The notes beneath the pieces are model-generated. The model was not told where the DNA came from, ran no database searches, and was given only the letters and a program-made list of their open reading frames with translations. From Bacillota bacterium (GTDB lineage: Bacteria > Bacillota_I > Bacilli_A > Erysipelotrichales > Erysipelotrichaceae): a stretch of 64,000 nucleotides of DNA. Both the position numbers and the translations under genes were made by a program. Positions 61,648 through 64,000 of the stretch are shown one piece after another; position 1 is the first letter of the stretch, and every line of letters begins with the position of its first letter. The DNA is taken from NCBI GenBank assembly GCA_023388995.1, contig JAEWFD010000034.1:45142-109141 (forward strand), read 5' to 3'.

Positions 61648-61682
61648 CAAGCAATCATCAATTTCCGGTGATTGCTTTGTTT
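61648..61682 (+). terminator. terminator after htrA
   Basis: GCAATCA (61651-61657) pairs with TGATTGC (61669-61675), followed by TTTGTTT. Confidence 0.8.
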
Positions 61683-61725
61683 CATTTCTGATTTCTTGTA
61701 TAATACCAATAGTAGAGGTGAGCTT

Positions 61726-62400
61726 ATGTATCATATTTTAATTGTCGATGACGAAGAAAAAATCAGAGCTTTAATACAAAAATATGCTGCCTTTGAAGGC
61801 TTCCAGACAAGTTTGGCAAAAACGGGCATGGAGGCAATCGCTCTCGCAGCCGCCACATCATTCGACCTGATCATTATGGATGTTATGATGCCGGAGCTGG
61901 ACGGCTTTTCAGCAGTCAAGGAAATACGCAAAACAAGCATGGTGCCGATTTTAATGCTATCTGCCCGCGGTGAAGAATATGACAAGATCCATGGATTTGA
62001 GTTAGGAATTGACGACTATGTTGTGAAACCTTTCTCTGGCAAAGAGCTTATGATGCGCATCCATGCCATTTTGGCACGTACAACCAGGCAAGAGCAGATG
62101 CCTGCCTTGCTGGAAATCAAAGACCTGCTAATTGACCCCGCTGCTCGTCTCGCTTATGTGCATAAGCAAAGACTCACCTTAACACCGAAAGAATATGATT
62201 TGCTTTTTTACTTGGCGAAGCACAAAGGAATGGCGTTAACCAGAGATCAGCTAATGCTTGCAGTATGGGGGTATGATGCCGGCAGTGATGACCGTACTTT
62301 AGATACCCACATCAAATCGCTGCGCAAAGCACTTGGCTCATGCAGCTCTTATATCGTCACAATCAGAGGGGTGGGATATCGCTTTGAAGAAATATCCTAG
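61726..62400 (+). CDS. OmpR/PhoB-family response regulator
   Basis: A 224-residue regulator starting at ATG 61726 after AGAGGTGAGCTT. The receiver domain has DDEE at the N-terminus, the phosphorylated Asp in IIMDVMMPELDG, and the Lys of DDYVVKPFSG. The OmpR winged helix follows at about 125-222 (LTPKEYDLLFYLAKHKGMAL, RTLDTHIKSLRKALGS, and IRGVGYRFEE). It sits after htrA and overlaps the kinase start. A -10 hexamer TATAAT is at 61699-61704. Confidence 0.95.
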   Translation: MYHILIVDDEEKIRALIQKYAAFEGFQTSLAKTGMEAIALAAATSFDLIIMDVMMPELDGFSAVKEIRKTSMVPILMLSARGEEYDKIHGFELGIDDYVVKPFSGKELMMRIHAILARTTRQEQMPALLEIKDLLIDPAARLAYVHKQRLTLTPKEYDLLFYLAKHKGMALTRDQLMLAVWGYDAGSDDRTLDTHIKSLRKALGSCSSYIVTIRGVGYRFEEIS

Positions 62401-63835
62401 ATCTCTCACATGGTCCATGTTCCGGTATCTGAGTATCTTTGCCGGTACTTTGCTGGCATTGCTGTGGCTATTGCAAACTGTTTTATTGAATGAATTTTAT
62501 AAATCAACCAAAATCAATGAACTTAAGACAATGGCTGCCTCCATCGAACAAAACTTGGAACAGGATACCATTGTCAGTTATTTGACACAGTTATCCATGA
62601 AGTATGATGTCTGCATTGTGGTGGCGACCGGGGGCGGTCTACCGCTCTTTTCCTCCGAAGTCAATATCGGCTGTCCGGTAGAACAAATACAAGAATATCA
62701 GCTGAAACAATATATCATCCAGGCTTTGGCGCATCACGGCAGCTATCTGCAAGAAGTCAAAACCATGAAAACAACAAATATCAACGGCTTTTCCTTTTAC
62801 GAACTGGATCAGCAAGCTACCCTGAAAGGGATTTTATACACCAAATTGGCGACGGCAAACAATCAAACCTATGCCATCGTTTTAAATGCCAATATCATTC
62901 CGGTGGATGCAACTGTACGCACAATCCGCATTCAATTGCTGATGGTAACCGTCTTAATGGTTGGCTTTGCGCTGTTTCTGGCGTATTTCTTCTCTAAAAA
63001 ACTGGCGAACCCCATTATGCAGCTTAGTGCGGCTTCCAAGAAACTGGCGGATGGCGATTACGGTGTGCCATTCGACGCAAGCGGATATCAGGAAGTGGTT
63101 GAACTTTCCGATTCCTTGAATTATGCAGCCAGGGAGCTTGGCAAAGTGGATGCTATGCAGAAAGAATTAATTGCCAATATCTCCCATGATCTGCGCACCC
63201 CGCTGACGATGATTACAGGCTATGCGGAATTAATGCGGGATCTGCCTGGCGAAAATACAGCAGAAAACATTCAAACGGTAATTGATGAAGCCAAACGGCT
63301 GACATCACTTGTCAACGATGTATTGGATATATCCAAATTTCAGCACGGGACTCCGGCTTTGCAGCGCTCAAAATGCGATCTGACTGCCCTTTTGCATGAT
63401 ATTGTGGAACGCTATTCCAAACTGCTGGCAAAGGAAGCATATCAAATCCTGTTTCACTATGACGCGCATGTATTTGTCGAAGCAGACGAAATCAAACTGA
63501 CGCAAGTCATCTATAATCTCATCAACAATGCGATTACCTATACCAGCGAGCAAAAGCAAATCGAAGTTCGGCAGATCGTACAAGACGGACAGGTACAAAT
63601 TGCCATCATTGATTATGGTGAAGGGATTGCGGAAGATAAGCTGGCTTTGATCTGGGATCGCTATTATAAGCTGGATCACCAGCATCGGCGTCCGCATTTA
63701 GGCAGCGGTCTTGGTTTATCGATCGTAAAACAGATTCTGGAACTGCACCATGCGCAGTTTGGTGTTACGAGTGTGTTAGGAAAAGGAAGTACCTTCTGGT
63801 TCTCTCTTCCGGTTATTCCTGAGTCAAATACATAA
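62384..63835 (+). CDS. sensor histidine kinase
   Basis: A 483-residue EnvZ/HPK1-type kinase. The likely start is TTG at 62384, within the last codons of the response regulator, with GGGGTGGGATATC upstream; ATG 62417 is the alternative. Spans are at about residues 13-35 and 185-207, enclosing an extracellular sensor domain of about 150 residues with no known family. HAMP follows (KKLANPIMQLSAASKKLADG), then the H-box NISHDLRTPLTMITG, N-box NLINNAITYT, and ATP-lid motifs DYGEGIAED and GSGLGLSIVK. A membrane-stress role is inferred from htrA next door. Confidence 0.93.
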   Translation: MKKYPRSLTWSMFRYLSIFAGTLLALLWLLQTVLLNEFYKSTKINELKTMAASIEQNLEQDTIVSYLTQLSMKYDVCIVVATGGGLPLFSSEVNIGCPVEQIQEYQLKQYIIQALAHHGSYLQEVKTMKTTNINGFSFYELDQQATLKGILYTKLATANNQTYAIVLNANIIPVDATVRTIRIQLLMVTVLMVGFALFLAYFFSKKLANPIMQLSAASKKLADGDYGVPFDASGYQEVVELSDSLNYAARELGKVDAMQKELIANISHDLRTPLTMITGYAELMRDLPGENTAENIQTVIDEAKRLTSLVNDVLDISKFQHGTPALQRSKCDLTALLHDIVERYSKLLAKEAYQILFHYDAHVFVEADEIKLTQVIYNLINNAITYTSEQKQIEVRQIVQDGQVQIAIIDYGEGIAEDKLALIWDRYYKLDHQHRRPHLGSGLGLSIVKQILELHHAQFGVTSVLGKGSTFWFSLPVIPESNT

Positions 63836-63880
63836 TATATCTGTAGTGAATAAAGTTCTTAAACACAAATGATAAATCAA

Positions 63881-63959
63881 TCGAGTAGAGGCTAGTAATC
63901 AATAAAGTTACTTCGCCCCTCTCCTGCCACCGTACGTACCGTTCGGTATACGGCGGCTC
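63881..63959 (-). ncRNA. 3' end of a group II intron: domains V and VI
   Basis: On the minus strand a 34-base domain V lies at 63926-63959. A nine-pair stem GCCGCCGTA/TACGGTGGC, a two-base bulge CG, and an upper stem TACC/GGTA with a GAAC loop match domain V layout. Domain VI follows at about 63881-63925: AGAGG-GGC pairs with GCCTCT and AAGTAA with TTACT, leaving an unpaired A as branch point. The intron probably ends at the CTCGATT near 63877-63883. The reverse-transcriptase gene would lie beyond the right edge. Confidence 0.75.
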
Positions 63960-64000
63960 ATAAGTTTACAGTTTTGTAGTAATCTGAAAAATAGATATAT

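Noticed and set aside
1..64000. CRISPR arrays, tRNA and rRNA genes
   Set aside because: No regularly spaced direct repeats with unique spacers were seen, and no cloverleaf or rRNA-like conserved stretch was noticed; a dedicated scan could still find a tRNA I missed.

Overview
The window looks like a chromosome segment of a low-to-moderate GC Gram-positive bacterium (Bacillota). A V-type ATPase operon, T-box control, a YtrA/YtrB-type GntR-ABC cassette, Gram-positive lipoproteins, strong AGGAGG ribosome sites and frequent GTG/TTG starts all fit. Members of the Erysipelotrichia are a reasonable guess, but that is inference from gene content only. No tRNA, rRNA or CRISPR array was seen.

Bases 1 to about 10,480 are the right part of a prophage-like mobile element. 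A large serine recombinase (8893-10413) sits at its inner edge. A CI-type repressor faces a leftward early operon across a promoter carrying CTAAG-type operators. That operon holds a Tad2-like small protein, several tiny ORFs, a secreted glucosaminidase, a DnaD-type replication initiator with 11-bp iterons inside its gene, a phage-type sliding clamp, and then the most unusual part of the window: a ubiquitin-like protein, an E1-like ThiF enzyme, an unknown protein and a PRTRC-B/E2-like protein running off the left edge.

Bases 10.5-23.1 kb are chromosomal: a small membrane protein, a lipoprotein, an MFS transporter, a PPi-type phosphofructokinase, a GntR-ABC cassette with its palindromic operator, an EEP-family hydrolase, and a pair of ABC half-exporters with an ArsR-type regulator. 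From 23.2 to 31.3 kb lies a leftward surface-polysaccharide operon (flippase, GT-B transferase, four GT2 transferases, Alg14/Alg13-like pair, CDP-glycerol synthesis), followed by a membrane protein and a lipoprotein.

From 33.0 to 40.3 kb is a leftward sugar-acid operon of the D-glucosaminate type: a BglG/MtlR-like PRD regulator, a PRD protein, SFCGS, DUF4312, DUF4311 and DUF4310 proteins (probable uptake system), a metallohydrolase, DgaE-like ammonia lyase and DgaF-like aldolase. Next come an ANT(6)-like nucleotidyltransferase, a GNAT remnant, small membrane proteins, a 1301-residue secreted autolysin, a Crp/Fnr regulator and a DUF1622 protein.

The V-ATPase operon (56.5 to 48.0 kb, leftward) and a rightward sulfur operon under a cysteine T-box (56.7-60.4 kb: YrrT-like methyltransferase, MccB, MccA, LuxS) follow. 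The sulfur operon carries most of the route from SAM by-products through homocysteine and cystathionine to cysteine. The window closes with HtrA, an OmpR/EnvZ-type two-component system, and the 3' end (domains V and VI) of a group II intron lying on the minus strand and continuing past the right edge.
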